Shown in pieces: positions 52,614-61,338 of a stretch of DNA of 64,000 bases. The notes under the pieces are model-generated. The model worked only from the letters and a program-made list of their open reading frames with translations. It was not told the origin of the DNA and did not search any database. This stretch comes from Melioribacteraceae bacterium (GTDB lineage Bacteria; Bacteroidota; Ignavibacteria; Ignavibacteriales; Melioribacteraceae). Within the stretch, counting starts at the first letter, position 1. Each line of letters begins with the position of its first letter. The DNA lies in contig JAFGMI010000007.1 of NCBI GenBank assembly GCA_016927595.1, forward strand, positions 99,252-163,251. Direction: 5' to 3'. The translations under genes were made by a program, and so were the position numbers.

Positions 52614-54182
52614 ATGCAAGAAAGTTCCGGCTATGATTATATAGTGATTGGAAGCGGCTTCGGCGGATCTGTATCCGCTCTTCGATTAGCGGAGAAAGGT
52701 TACAAAGTGCTTGTGATTGAAAAAGGGAAATGGTACAAGTCTGACGATTTTCCGAAATCGAACTGGAACTTGAAACGATGGTTATGGATACCCACATTAA
52801 GGTTTTTCGGATTTTTCAAAATTACCTTTTACAGACACATCGGTATTCTCTCAGGCGTGGGAGTTGGAGGCGGATCACTGGTATATGCAAATACGCTGCC
52901 AATACCAAAGAAAGAGTTTTTCGTGGCTGATTCTTGGTCAAATTTAACTGATTGGGAAAGTGAGTTAATGCCTCATTATCAAACGGCGAGAACAATGCTG
53001 GGTGTAACTAAAAATCCAAAGGAAGAGTACGGTGACAAGATTTTAAGCAGTGTTGCGGAGGATATTGGCAAAAAGGATCAATACGAGTTAACTGATGTCG
53101 CCGTTTACTTCGGTGAACCGGATAAAGTTGTTCCCGATCCTTTCTTTAATGGCGATGGACCCGATAGATCGGGTTGCAACTTCTGCGGCGGATGTATGGT
53201 AGGATGCAGATATAATGCAAAGAATACTCTCGATAAAAACTATTTATATCTAGCTATTAAACGCGGTGCAGAAGTAAAAGCGGAAACTGAAGTCATTAAT
53301 GTCGAGACAAATAATTATGCGGAGAGAAAATATACAATAACCTACAAATGCAGCACTAAGTTACTATCTAAGAAATATATGGTCAGCTGCAGCGGAATAA
53401 TATTTGCCGGCGGTGTATTGGGAACAGTTCCGCTCCTTCTTAAACTTAAAAATACCACTTTCCCTCGTATCTCAGAGAAGATTGGAACCGGCATCAGAAC
53501 AAACTCCGAAAGTCTGCTCGGTATAACTTCACCCTCAAATGGTGCTGATTTTTCAAAAGGTATTGCCATCAGTTCGATTGTTCATACAGATGCCTTCAGT
53601 CATGTTGAGCCTGTTAGATATCCTTCGGGATCCGGATTCTGGCGATTGCAGGTATTACCACTTGTTGAAGGAAAAAATATTTTCACAAGATTTTTCAAAA
53701 TTATTATCAAGATCATTGCAGAACCGATGAAAAGTGCAAAATTATATTTTGTAAAGGACTGGGCAAGTAAAACACAGATACTGCTATTCATGCAAACCAT
53801 CAACAGTACGCTTAAATTCGAAAAGGGCTGGTTCAGAATGAGATCAAAAATGGAAAACGGAAAAGCGCCCACAGCATTTCTGAAAGAAGCCCGCGAACTG
53901 TCTGCAAGATTCGCTGTAAAGACTGGCGGTACTCCGGGTGCGTTACTGACCGAAACAATTCTTGGAATTCCGACTACCGCACACATTTTGGGTGGATGCA
54001 CGATGGGTAAAAATGCCGAATCAGGAGTTATAGACAAAGACAATAAACTGTTCGGTTATGAAAATATTTATGTGTGCGACGGATCTATGATATCAGCTAA
54101 TCCCGGGGTAAACCCGTCGTTAACTATTGCAGCTCTTACGGAAAGGGCAATGAGCAAAATTCCCGTTAAAGATATGCACTAA
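52614..54182 (+). CDS. GMC-family FAD oxidoreductase (cholesterol oxidase-like)
   Basis: A 522-residue flavoprotein. The FAD-binding motif is YIVIGSGFGGSVSALRLAEKGYK (read in parts: VIGSGFGGS). A Cys-rich C-x2-C-x2-C-x3-C run lies near residues 188-198 (GCNFCGGCMVGC), followed by RYNAKNTLDKNYLYLA. The C-terminus has HILGGCTMG and NPSLTIAALTERA. This matches the cholesterol oxidase-like group, whose Cys cluster is conserved. Substrate is probably a hydrophobic alcohol or sterol-like compound, but that is inferred. No signal peptide. Confidence 0.92.
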   Translation: MQESSGYDYIVIGSGFGGSVSALRLAEKGYKVLVIEKGKWYKSDDFPKSNWNLKRWLWIPTLRFFGFFKITFYRHIGILSGVGVGGGSLVYANTLPIPKKEFFVADSWSNLTDWESELMPHYQTARTMLGVTKNPKEEYGDKILSSVAEDIGKKDQYELTDVAVYFGEPDKVVPDPFFNGDGPDRSGCNFCGGCMVGCRYNAKNTLDKNYLYLAIKRGAEVKAETEVINVETNNYAERKYTITYKCSTKLLSKKYMVSCSGIIFAGGVLGTVPLLLKLKNTTFPRISEKIGTGIRTNSESLLGITSPSNGADFSKGIAISSIVHTDAFSHVEPVRYPSGSGFWRLQVLPLVEGKNIFTRFFKIIIKIIAEPMKSAKLYFVKDWASKTQILLFMQTINSTLKFEKGWFRMRSKMENGKAPTAFLKEARELSARFAVKTGGTPGALLTETILGIPTTAHILGGCTMGKNAESGVIDKDNKLFGYENIYVCDGSMISANPGVNPSLTIAALTERAMSKIPVKDMH

Positions 54183-54256
54183 CAAAATCCTTCCCGACAC
54201 AGCTTAAATAATTTTTAGGTGAAAGTTTCACGGCAGTTGAAAAACTATTGTGCAAT

Positions 54257-54285
54257 AAAAGACAGCGGGAATTCATCCCGCTGTC
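54257..54285 (-). terminator. terminator of the glycan cluster
   Basis: A perfect 10-bp stem (arms 54261-54270 and 54276-54285) with an ATTCA loop, followed on the minus strand by TTTT (54257-54260). It closes the last gene of the minus-strand cluster, the SSS symporter. Confidence 0.88.
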
Positions 54286-54299
54286 AACATAACAAAATA

Positions 54300-56054
54300 T
54301 CAGCCCGTGAAAGAGAGGTAAATAAACAGAATTATTAAAACCAGAAGAACCGAAGCAATAACGTCGCCTTTCGACCAGCTTGATCTTGATTCCTTTCTAT
54401 GATCTTCGGTTATAGTACCGTATGTTAAACCGCTGATTTTTTCGTACGAAGGTTCTTCTGTGGCATAACTTACTGCAATCATCACAACAACACAAACTAT
54501 AAATATAATGAGGCTGTAATACTGGAAGAAAATATTATTGATTATCCAGAAGAATGATCCTTTTGCATATGTGAAGTCATTAAATAATTTTACCGGTGTA
54601 TCTACCGCAAGTCTGAACAAACCGAGTCCGAAACCTGTTAACAAAGCTGCCAGACATCCTTTTGCATTAAGTCTTTTCCAAAATACTCCTAAAAAGAAAA
54701 CTACAAATATGGGCGGTGCCAGGTAAGCCTGCACACCCTGCAAATAGTCGTACAATCCTTTACCTCCTTGTATAACCGGGATCCAGGCGAGACCGATCAA
54801 AACCATAACACCGGTTGCAACCCTGCCGGTCCAGACCAGTTGTTGCTGAGAAGCCTGCGGTTTGATCCTGGAATAAAAGTCCATAGTAAACAATGTTGAT
54901 GAAGCGTTAAAAACGCCGGCGAGTGAGCTCATTAAAGCCGCCAGTAAACCCGCAACAACAATACCTCTGACACCAACCGGTAAAACATATGCCACCAGCA
55001 GCGGGAAAGCGCTTTGTGCATTATCTCTTATAAGTTCCCCGTCAGCTCCTATTAACTGTTGTTGAATTTCAGGCATCTTTCCCGAAGTGGCAAGAGCAAA
55101 AGCTATCATACCGGGAATTATAAAAATGAAAACGGGCAGCAGCTTAAGAAAACCTGCAGCGATAGATCCTCTTCTTGCTTCTCTTTCATTAGGAGCACCC
55201 AGTGCTCTTTGAACTATATACTGATCCGTTGTCCAGTACCAGAGACCTATTATCGGTGCGCAGAACAACATGCCGAGCCAGGGATAATTATCGTTGAAAT
55301 ACCATGCCATCTGCCCTGCTTCTTTCACCGGAGCCCATGTATTCTCAACCCCTGCCGGCACAAGAGGTTTCCACAAATTGAACATTTCCGATCCGACAAT
55401 TTCGCGAAGCTCGCCCCATCCCCCTAAAGCCTGCAGACCGAAAAACGTTACAAGTATGGACCCGAATATTAAAATCAAAGTCTGAAGAGCTTCGGTATAA
55501 GCTACTGCGCGCATGCCACCCAGAATTGTGTATATTCCTGTCAGAACGATTACAAGTATTGACCCCAGCCAAAAGCTGTCTAATGCGCCCAGACTTATAT
55601 CGGGGAGAAGTACACTGAAGACAATTCCGCCGGCAAATATACCTACTGCTATCTTTGTAAGCACGTATGCAACCAGCGAAATAACAGACAAAATTGTACG
55701 GGCTGTCGGAGAAAATCTCCTTTCCAAAAATTCCGGCATTGTAAATACCTTCGAACGCATATAAAACGGTACCATTACCCATCCCAGGACTAGCAAACAC
55801 CATGCATGCAATTCATAATGTGCCATTGCAACACCGTCGGTTGCGCCTGAACCTGCCAGACCAACGAGATGTTCCGAACCAATATTCGAAGCAAAAATTG
55901 AAGCACCTATAATGAACCAACCCAAATGCCGACCTGCAAGGAAATAATCGGTTGAAGTATCCTGCTTCTGTTTAATTACCCACCATGCCAGCCCAAGGAT
56001 AATCAGAAAATACCCGGCAATAATTATCCAATCTAATGTTTGTAGTGTTGACAT
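54300..56054 (-). CDS. sodium:solute symporter (SSS family, sugar-type)
   Basis: A 584-residue protein with about 14 hydrophobic segments and the SSS signatures GASIFASNIGSEHLVGLAGSGA and YTEALQTLILIFGSI, plus RREASRR-like loop ERREARRG (here NEREARRGS). The GSEH and WYWTTDQYIVQRALG motifs are of the SGLT sugar-transporter type. It imports a sugar with Na+ at the inner membrane. It is 32 bases downstream of the mutarotase gene and ends at a strong terminator, closing the cluster. Confidence 0.94.
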   Translation of the reverse strand: MSTLQTLDWIIIAGYFLIILGLAWWVIKQKQDTSTDYFLAGRHLGWFIIGASIFASNIGSEHLVGLAGSGATDGVAMAHYELHAWCLLVLGWVMVPFYMRSKVFTMPEFLERRFSPTARTILSVISLVAYVLTKIAVGIFAGGIVFSVLLPDISLGALDSFWLGSILVIVLTGIYTILGGMRAVAYTEALQTLILIFGSILVTFFGLQALGGWGELREIVGSEMFNLWKPLVPAGVENTWAPVKEAGQMAWYFNDNYPWLGMLFCAPIIGLWYWTTDQYIVQRALGAPNEREARRGSIAAGFLKLLPVFIFIIPGMIAFALATSGKMPEIQQQLIGADGELIRDNAQSAFPLLVAYVLPVGVRGIVVAGLLAALMSSLAGVFNASSTLFTMDFYSRIKPQASQQQLVWTGRVATGVMVLIGLAWIPVIQGGKGLYDYLQGVQAYLAPPIFVVFFLGVFWKRLNAKGCLAALLTGFGLGLFRLAVDTPVKLFNDFTYAKGSFFWIINNIFFQYYSLIIFIVCVVVMIAVSYATEEPSYEKISGLTYGTITEDHRKESRSSWSKGDVIASVLLVLIILFIYLSFTG

Positions 56055-56086
56055 ATAACTCCCCTCTATAATGAAAATATAGTTAA

Positions 56087-57211
56087 CTACCTGGTAGAGA
56101 ATTTATAGATTGTTGATTGTTTATACACTTCCCCGGGTTTCAATACTGCAGAGGGAAATTCGGGTTTGTTCGGGGAATCCGGATACTTTTGTGCTTCCAG
56201 GCAAAGTGCTGTTCTCCAGTTATATTTTTTGCCGCTCTTTCCAATCATCGAACCATCTAAAAAATTGCCGGAGTAAAACTGCAATCCCGGTTGATCGGTT
56301 AATACTTCCATAAACCTGCCGCTTGATGAATCGTATAATGTGGCGGCTGATCTTACATCGCCTGTGTAGTCATTCAATACCCAGTTATGATCATAGCCCC
56401 TGCCGTATTTAATCTGATCAGTATCTTCATTAATTCTCTTTCCGATTAATGCCGGTTCCCTGAAATCCATTGGGGTGCCTTCTACAGGTATGATTTCACC
56501 GGTCGGGATTAAGGTGTTGTCTACGGGAGTAAACTTATCTGCATTGATCATAAGTTCATGGTCAAGTATGCTACTTTCCGGATTTCCTGTTAAGTTAAAA
56601 TAACAATGACTGGTGGGATTAAGTATCGTAACGGCATCAGTAGTCCCCTTATAATCGATTTGTAATTCATTCTTATCGGTAAGAGTATAAGTCACTTCAA
56701 TCTTTACATTTCCCGGGTAGCCCTCCTCGCCATCAGCACTTAAATAACTAAGCTTAACCAAGTTTTTGCTATGTCCCTCAACTGTCCACAGAACTTTATT
56801 GAAACCTTTGAATCCTCCGTGCAGATGATTAGGTCCGTCGTTGAGTGATAATTGATATTCCGTGCCATCAATTTTAAATTTACCTTCCCTGATACGATTG
56901 CCGTATCTGCCTACTATAGAACCCTGAAAAGAATTGTCTTTTTCATATCCCTCCAAATCCTCAAATCCGAATATTATATCATCGGCATTGCCGCTTCGGT
57001 CCGGTACATTAAGTGAAACAACTATAGCACCGTAATTAATAATATCAGCGCTCAAGCCATTGTTGTTTGAAATAGTATACATATAAACCTCTTCACCACT
57101 TGAGAGTTTTCCGAATAATTTTTTACCGTCACTTTTATCTGGTGAGGAGCAAGAACTTAACAGTAAAGCAGTTAAAAGATACGCGCTTAACGGATAAATT
57201 TTTTTATACAT
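56087..57211 (-). CDS. galM: aldose 1-epimerase (galactose mutarotase), lipoprotein
   Basis: A 374-residue protein with an N-terminal lipobox (LLSSCSSPDK), so it is probably anchored in the envelope. The epimerase fold shows NRIREGKFKIDGTEYQL, NDGPNHLHGG with the catalytic His, SHCYFNLTG with a second His, and LCLEAQKYPDSPNKPEFPSA with the catalytic Glu. It converts alpha and beta anomers of aldoses, preparing them for uptake. The SSS symporter follows 32 bases later. A candidate regulator site lies at 57299-57331 upstream. Confidence 0.95.
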   Translation of the reverse strand: MYKKIYPLSAYLLTALLLSSCSSPDKSDGKKLFGKLSSGEEVYMYTISNNNGLSADIINYGAIVVSLNVPDRSGNADDIIFGFEDLEGYEKDNSFQGSIVGRYGNRIREGKFKIDGTEYQLSLNDGPNHLHGGFKGFNKVLWTVEGHSKNLVKLSYLSADGEEGYPGNVKIEVTYTLTDKNELQIDYKGTTDAVTILNPTSHCYFNLTGNPESSILDHELMINADKFTPVDNTLIPTGEIIPVEGTPMDFREPALIGKRINEDTDQIKYGRGYDHNWVLNDYTGDVRSAATLYDSSSGRFMEVLTDQPGLQFYSGNFLDGSMIGKSGKKYNWRTALCLEAQKYPDSPNKPEFPSAVLKPGEVYKQSTIYKFSTR

Positions 57212-57298
57212 TTTTGCTCCTGAATAAAATAGTAAATGGAAATTTAGTTTTAAGAATCGTTTAATAATATCATAAAATGACTCAATAAAAAAGCCGAA

Positions 57299-57331
57299 TT
57301 GCGCATACTTATAACCATTTTGCGTACACTT
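57299..57331. promoter_or_regulatory. 21-bp-spaced direct repeat, candidate XylR-type operator
   Basis: TTGCGCATACTT (57299-57310) and TTGCGTACACTT (57320-57331) match at 10 of 12 bases and start exactly 21 bp apart, two helical turns. They sit 88 to 120 bases upstream of the epimerase-symporter pair, downstream of the AraC-type regulator gene. AraC/XylR proteins bind direct repeats with this spacing. Confidence 0.6.
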
Positions 57332-57368
57332 TCAATTACGAAATCCGGAATGTTTCCTTTGAACAATG

Positions 57369-58520
57369 CTAACAATGCCTTATTAGTTTTCTGTATTCCC
57401 GCAATCCCATTCCTTTCTCTTTACGAAAATATCGTGCAATGTGTTCAACATCGGCAAAATTAAAATTAGCTGTTATCTCGGCAATCGTCAGATTTGTTTC
57501 AAAGAGCATCTGTTCAATTAATTCAACTCTTACTCTTCTAATTTCCTGCTGAATACTTCTGTTCAGTATGTCCTTAAATCGTTTCTCAAGACTTCTTCTG
57601 CCCAATGAAGTTTCCATTACAACACTGTCAACGCTGATTTTATTTTTGGCATTACTCCGGATATACCGTATTGCAGCAGCCACCTGCTGATCACCGATTG
57701 AAAGTATATCGGTTGACTGCCTGCGATTGACGTGAGTCGGAGTAACAACTATTTCCTGCCCCTGCATTGATTCTCCTTTCATAAGTCTGTCTAATAGTTC
57801 CGCGCAGGCATATCCAGCCTGCTCCGTATTAAGCACAACGCTTGTCAGCGGCGGATCGCAAAGATCACAGATTAGGGCATCGTTATCAACACCAATAACG
57901 GCAACCTGTTCGGGTACATTTAATCCTGCAATCTTGCATGCCTCTAGCACATGCTGACCCCTGTCGTCATTACATGCCATTATACCCAAAGGTTTAGGAA
58001 GAGACTTCAGCCACTGCGCCATTTTATCCTGTTCGTTCTGCCATGATTTGAACTTATTTGATTTCGGTCTTTGATACTCAAAGACATTGTAACCCGCCTC
58101 ATTAATATATTTACCGAAGTATCGGGATCGGTTGTCCGACCAAGCCAACTCATTGAATCCGCAAAATGCAAAATTTCGGAAGCCTCTGTTCAGTAGATGT
58201 TCTGCAGCAAGTTTAGAAATTTTTACCGAATCAGATTGAACTACCGGTAGATGTGAAAAATTTGCGGGATCGTGAAGAACCATCACCGTGGGTAAATTGA
58301 GAGCAATTAATTCTTTTGTTACAACCGAGTTTCGCATGATGATACCGTCGGCTTTCCATCCCTTAAGATGAGGGACTGCTGTTTTCAATCCTCGCGGTTC
58401 TCTGTAAAAAGCCCAGGGACCGTGCAGCTTCGAGTATCTCGCAATACCATAAAGTAAACCCCTGCCGAATGCACGGGAAGTTTCTACCAGCAATATTACT
58501 CTCGGTAATCGTGTAGACAT
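57369..58520 (-). CDS. XylR-type AraC-family transcriptional regulator
   Basis: A 383-residue protein. The N-terminal about 280 residues are a periplasmic-binding-protein-like sensor (LPRVILLVETSRAFGRGLLYGIARY, CNDDRGQHVLEACKIAGL, VAVIGVDNDALICDL). The C-terminus has the AraC helix-turn-helix pair, including SLGRRSLEKRFKD and a second helix with FADVEHIARYFRKEKGMGLREYRK. This is the layout of XylR, which senses a sugar directly. It lies amid the glycan genes and probably controls them; the candidate site is at 57299-57331. Confidence 0.95.
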   Translation of the reverse strand: MSTRLPRVILLVETSRAFGRGLLYGIARYSKLHGPWAFYREPRGLKTAVPHLKGWKADGIIMRNSVVTKELIALNLPTVMVLHDPANFSHLPVVQSDSVKISKLAAEHLLNRGFRNFAFCGFNELAWSDNRSRYFGKYINEAGYNVFEYQRPKSNKFKSWQNEQDKMAQWLKSLPKPLGIMACNDDRGQHVLEACKIAGLNVPEQVAVIGVDNDALICDLCDPPLTSVVLNTEQAGYACAELLDRLMKGESMQGQEIVVTPTHVNRRQSTDILSIGDQQVAAAIRYIRSNAKNKISVDSVVMETSLGRRSLEKRFKDILNRSIQQEIRRVRVELIEQMLFETNLTIAEITANFNFADVEHIARYFRKEKGMGLREYRKLIRHC

Positions 58521-58645
58521 TACTTTATCAGGTTAACTAATGGATTGCTAAATATAATAAACTAATTCTGGATTATTGTACGGTTTTATTTTATTTAATT
58601 ATAATTCTGTAAAGCCGGGAGCATCAGATTACGGATAAATTATTC

Positions 58646-59821
58646 TCACTTCAAGAACTTTAATAGCCTGCTCATTGCTTCCAGGTAGTAGTAATCCGCG
58701 TAGCTCAAAGGAACATCAACCTCGCTGTTTGCCGGTAAATGACCCACTCCATGCTTCAGCAGGAAATTAAAATTTTCATCAATTGAAGTACGGTAATCGG
58801 GTGAACTGAGAACTGTAATAATGATCTCTGCATTATCGAGATAAAAAGATTTAAGTGAATCGTTACTGTACTGTGCAAGTTCTATCAACGCAGATGCAGT
58901 TATCGCTGCGGCAGATGCATCTCTGTATGTATCGGGAATATCTGGTGAATCAAAATCCCAGTATGGTATTTTATCTATCGGTAGTCTTGGGTGATTTAGA
59001 AAGAATAACGCTATCTTCTGTGAGTGATCGAGATATCTCTTTAAGCCTGTTTCTCTGTAAGCCATTGTAAAACCGTAAAGTCCCCATGCCTGACCTCTTG
59101 TCCAGGAAGATTCATCCGAGTAACCCTGTGCCGTTTTTTTCTGTTTTACCCCGCCGTTCTGCTGGTTATAACTCAGCACATGGTAGCAGCTGCCGTCACG
59201 ACGGTAATGATTTTGCATTGTCTTATCGGCATGAGACACAGCTGATTTAAACAGTACCGAATCACCGGTCTGCTTAAATGCCCAGAAGAGCAACTCAAGA
59301 TTCATCATATTATCAACAATTACCAGATACTCGGTTGAATCACTTATATCATCCCAGGATCTGAAACATCCTACATCAGGTTTGTACCTTTTCATAAGCG
59401 TGTAAGCTGCGTCGATTATTACTGGTGTAAATGAGGAGTCCGTGGTTAAACGAAGAGCATTACCGTAACTGCAGAAAATCTTGAAACCGATGTCATGATC
59501 AGAATAATTATATTTTTCGAGATCAAGGACCATAGTTTTTTGTAACGCAAGATTTTTTATACGATCGTCACTTCCGTACTCATATAAATACCATAGACTT
59601 CCCGGGAAAAAACCGCTGGTCCACCAGCCAGATTCATTTGTCCATAATGAGCCGTCACTGTAAATCGACCGCGGGAACAAAGTATCCGGAAGTTCATCGA
59701 ATAATTTCGAATACTGTATAGCAGCTTTATCGAATGATGATTTAATTATATCGGCTGTGTTCTGCTGGTATGAACATCCTGCGGTGAATATAGTTACAGC
59801 CAGTAATATTTTGCCTATCAT
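58646..59821 (-). CDS. GH88 unsaturated glucuronyl/rhamnogalacturonyl hydrolase
   Basis: A 391-residue lipoprotein-type protein (lipobox near TAGCSYQQ). The (alpha/alpha)6 barrel signatures include WWTSGFFPGSLWYLYEYG, a catalytic Asp region in LVIVDNMMNLELLFWA, and DESSWTRGQAWGLYGF with the second catalytic Asp region. GH88 removes unsaturated uronic acids left by polysaccharide lyases from oligosaccharides. The cluster contains no lyase in view. It is probably envelope-located and is 42 bases downstream of the GH5 gene. Confidence 0.93.
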   Translation of the reverse strand: MIGKILLAVTIFTAGCSYQQNTADIIKSSFDKAAIQYSKLFDELPDTLFPRSIYSDGSLWTNESGWWTSGFFPGSLWYLYEYGSDDRIKNLALQKTMVLDLEKYNYSDHDIGFKIFCSYGNALRLTTDSSFTPVIIDAAYTLMKRYKPDVGCFRSWDDISDSTEYLVIVDNMMNLELLFWAFKQTGDSVLFKSAVSHADKTMQNHYRRDGSCYHVLSYNQQNGGVKQKKTAQGYSDESSWTRGQAWGLYGFTMAYRETGLKRYLDHSQKIALFFLNHPRLPIDKIPYWDFDSPDIPDTYRDASAAAITASALIELAQYSNDSLKSFYLDNAEIIITVLSSPDYRTSIDENFNFLLKHGVGHLPANSEVDVPLSYADYYYLEAMSRLLKFLK

Positions 59822-59863
59822 TTATTCATCGCCCTTCTGTTAATCGTTATCCGGATTTCAATA

Positions 59864-61186
59864 CTATCGGACAAGTATCATCTTTTTCCCGATGTGCTTG
59901 TTTTTGTAACCAAGAACATATAAATATACACCTGATGATACATCCCTGCCGTTATGATCCTTGCCATTCCAGATCGCGGAATGCTGTCCGGAATGAACAT
60001 GGTTCTGATTTAAGGTCCGTACTTCATTGCCTAATGAATCATAAATTGTAATAGAAACAAATCCGTCCTCCGTAATCTTATAATCAATAACTGTTGACGG
60101 ATTAAATGGATTCGGATAATTCTGTTCCAGCATAAACGACATTTTTGTTTCTTCGCGCGAATATTCAAGCGCAGATGTAAGAATGCTCTCGTTGGATGTT
60201 ATTATAATAGATCTTAAAAGCTTACCGGATTCTGTAAGATTATCTTCGGTCCAGTCCCCATCTGCCGAAGCACCTGGTTTTAAAGCAGATGCTGTTTCCT
60301 CCTTGTCGGCAATCGACCAGTTGCACCAGCTTATTTTATTATCCTCAAGAAAGTTTATCCATGTTTCGGTTTCATCATAGTCCAGATAACCGCTCCCGTT
60401 TGATTCACAAGTGCCGAACTCAGTAACGAACAATGCCACCCCTCTTCCCAGTGCCGTCCGAGCTTTTGTTCTTAAGAATTCTTTATGCGTCGCAGCATAG
60501 AAATGCAAAGAGTAGGCAATGTTGTTAGAATTTATCGGATCCTGCGAAGCGATATCTACATCCTGAGACCAGGTCGGGGTTCCGACAATTATTATATTAT
60601 CCGGATCAACTGAACGGATTTCACTTATCACCGCTTCGGAATACGGTTTGATTACATCACTCCAGTCAACATTCACCGGCTCATTATAAATTTCATAAAT
60701 TATATTCGGTGTATCGCCGTAGAGAGAAGCTATCTCTTTAAAAAATGTTTTTGACTGTTCCAAATGTTCCTGTGCATTATGATCGTGCCAGTCAACTATT
60801 ATGTATATACCGAGTCCGATGCATGCGTCAATAACGTCTCGCACTTTATTCATTTCCGAGATCGGATTAGTTAAGTAACCACCGGATTCAACCGCCATTG
60901 CCGCTCTTACGACGGTACATTTCCAGTCATCACGAAGCCACTTAACGCATTCATAGTTATAATATTTTCCGATCCACTGACTCCAGAAGAAGCTCATTCC
61001 TCTGAGCACAACCGGTTCGCCTTTTTCATTAATTATTTTATTGCCGGCAACAGTGAGTTTACCATACAAATCAACTATAGAAGTATCGCCCGAAGCTGCA
61101 TTGAGAGAAATTGTTCCTGTTAGCAATGATATAATACAAATCATGTGGAAAATTTTAATAGTACTGGTAACATCCTTTTTAAACAT
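59864..61186 (-). CDS. secreted GH5 cellulase with type IX sorting tail
   Basis: A 440-residue protein. Signal peptide, then a GH5_2-like catalytic domain (about residues 40-330) with acid/base Glu in IIYEIYNEPVN and nucleophile Glu in ALFVTEFGT. VVRAAMAVESGGYL is typical of this subfamily. The tail has NYPNPFNPSTVIDYKI and ends KNKHIGKKMILVR, the sorting form. It is an endo-beta-1,4-glucanase by family, to be delivered to the cell surface or outside. It lies downstream of the GH9 gene in the cluster. Confidence 0.95.
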   Translation of the reverse strand: MFKKDVTSTIKIFHMICIISLLTGTISLNAASGDTSIVDLYGKLTVAGNKIINEKGEPVVLRGMSFFWSQWIGKYYNYECVKWLRDDWKCTVVRAAMAVESGGYLTNPISEMNKVRDVIDACIGLGIYIIVDWHDHNAQEHLEQSKTFFKEIASLYGDTPNIIYEIYNEPVNVDWSDVIKPYSEAVISEIRSVDPDNIIIVGTPTWSQDVDIASQDPINSNNIAYSLHFYAATHKEFLRTKARTALGRGVALFVTEFGTCESNGSGYLDYDETETWINFLEDNKISWCNWSIADKEETASALKPGASADGDWTEDNLTESGKLLRSIIITSNESILTSALEYSREETKMSFMLEQNYPNPFNPSTVIDYKITEDGFVSITIYDSLGNEVRTLNQNHVHSGQHSAIWNGKDHNGRDVSSGVYLYVLGYKNKHIGKKMILVR

Positions 61187-61338
61187 ACTACCTCTTTAAT
61201 TCTTTAAATGTTGAGTTGCTGTTTATTCCGTTCCATCGGTTCAGACAGCAGATTAAATATAATTTTATTATCTCTACTTCGCTGTGTAAAAAATATCCGC
61301 ACATTTTATCATTTAATAATCCTATTAATTCAGTTTGT

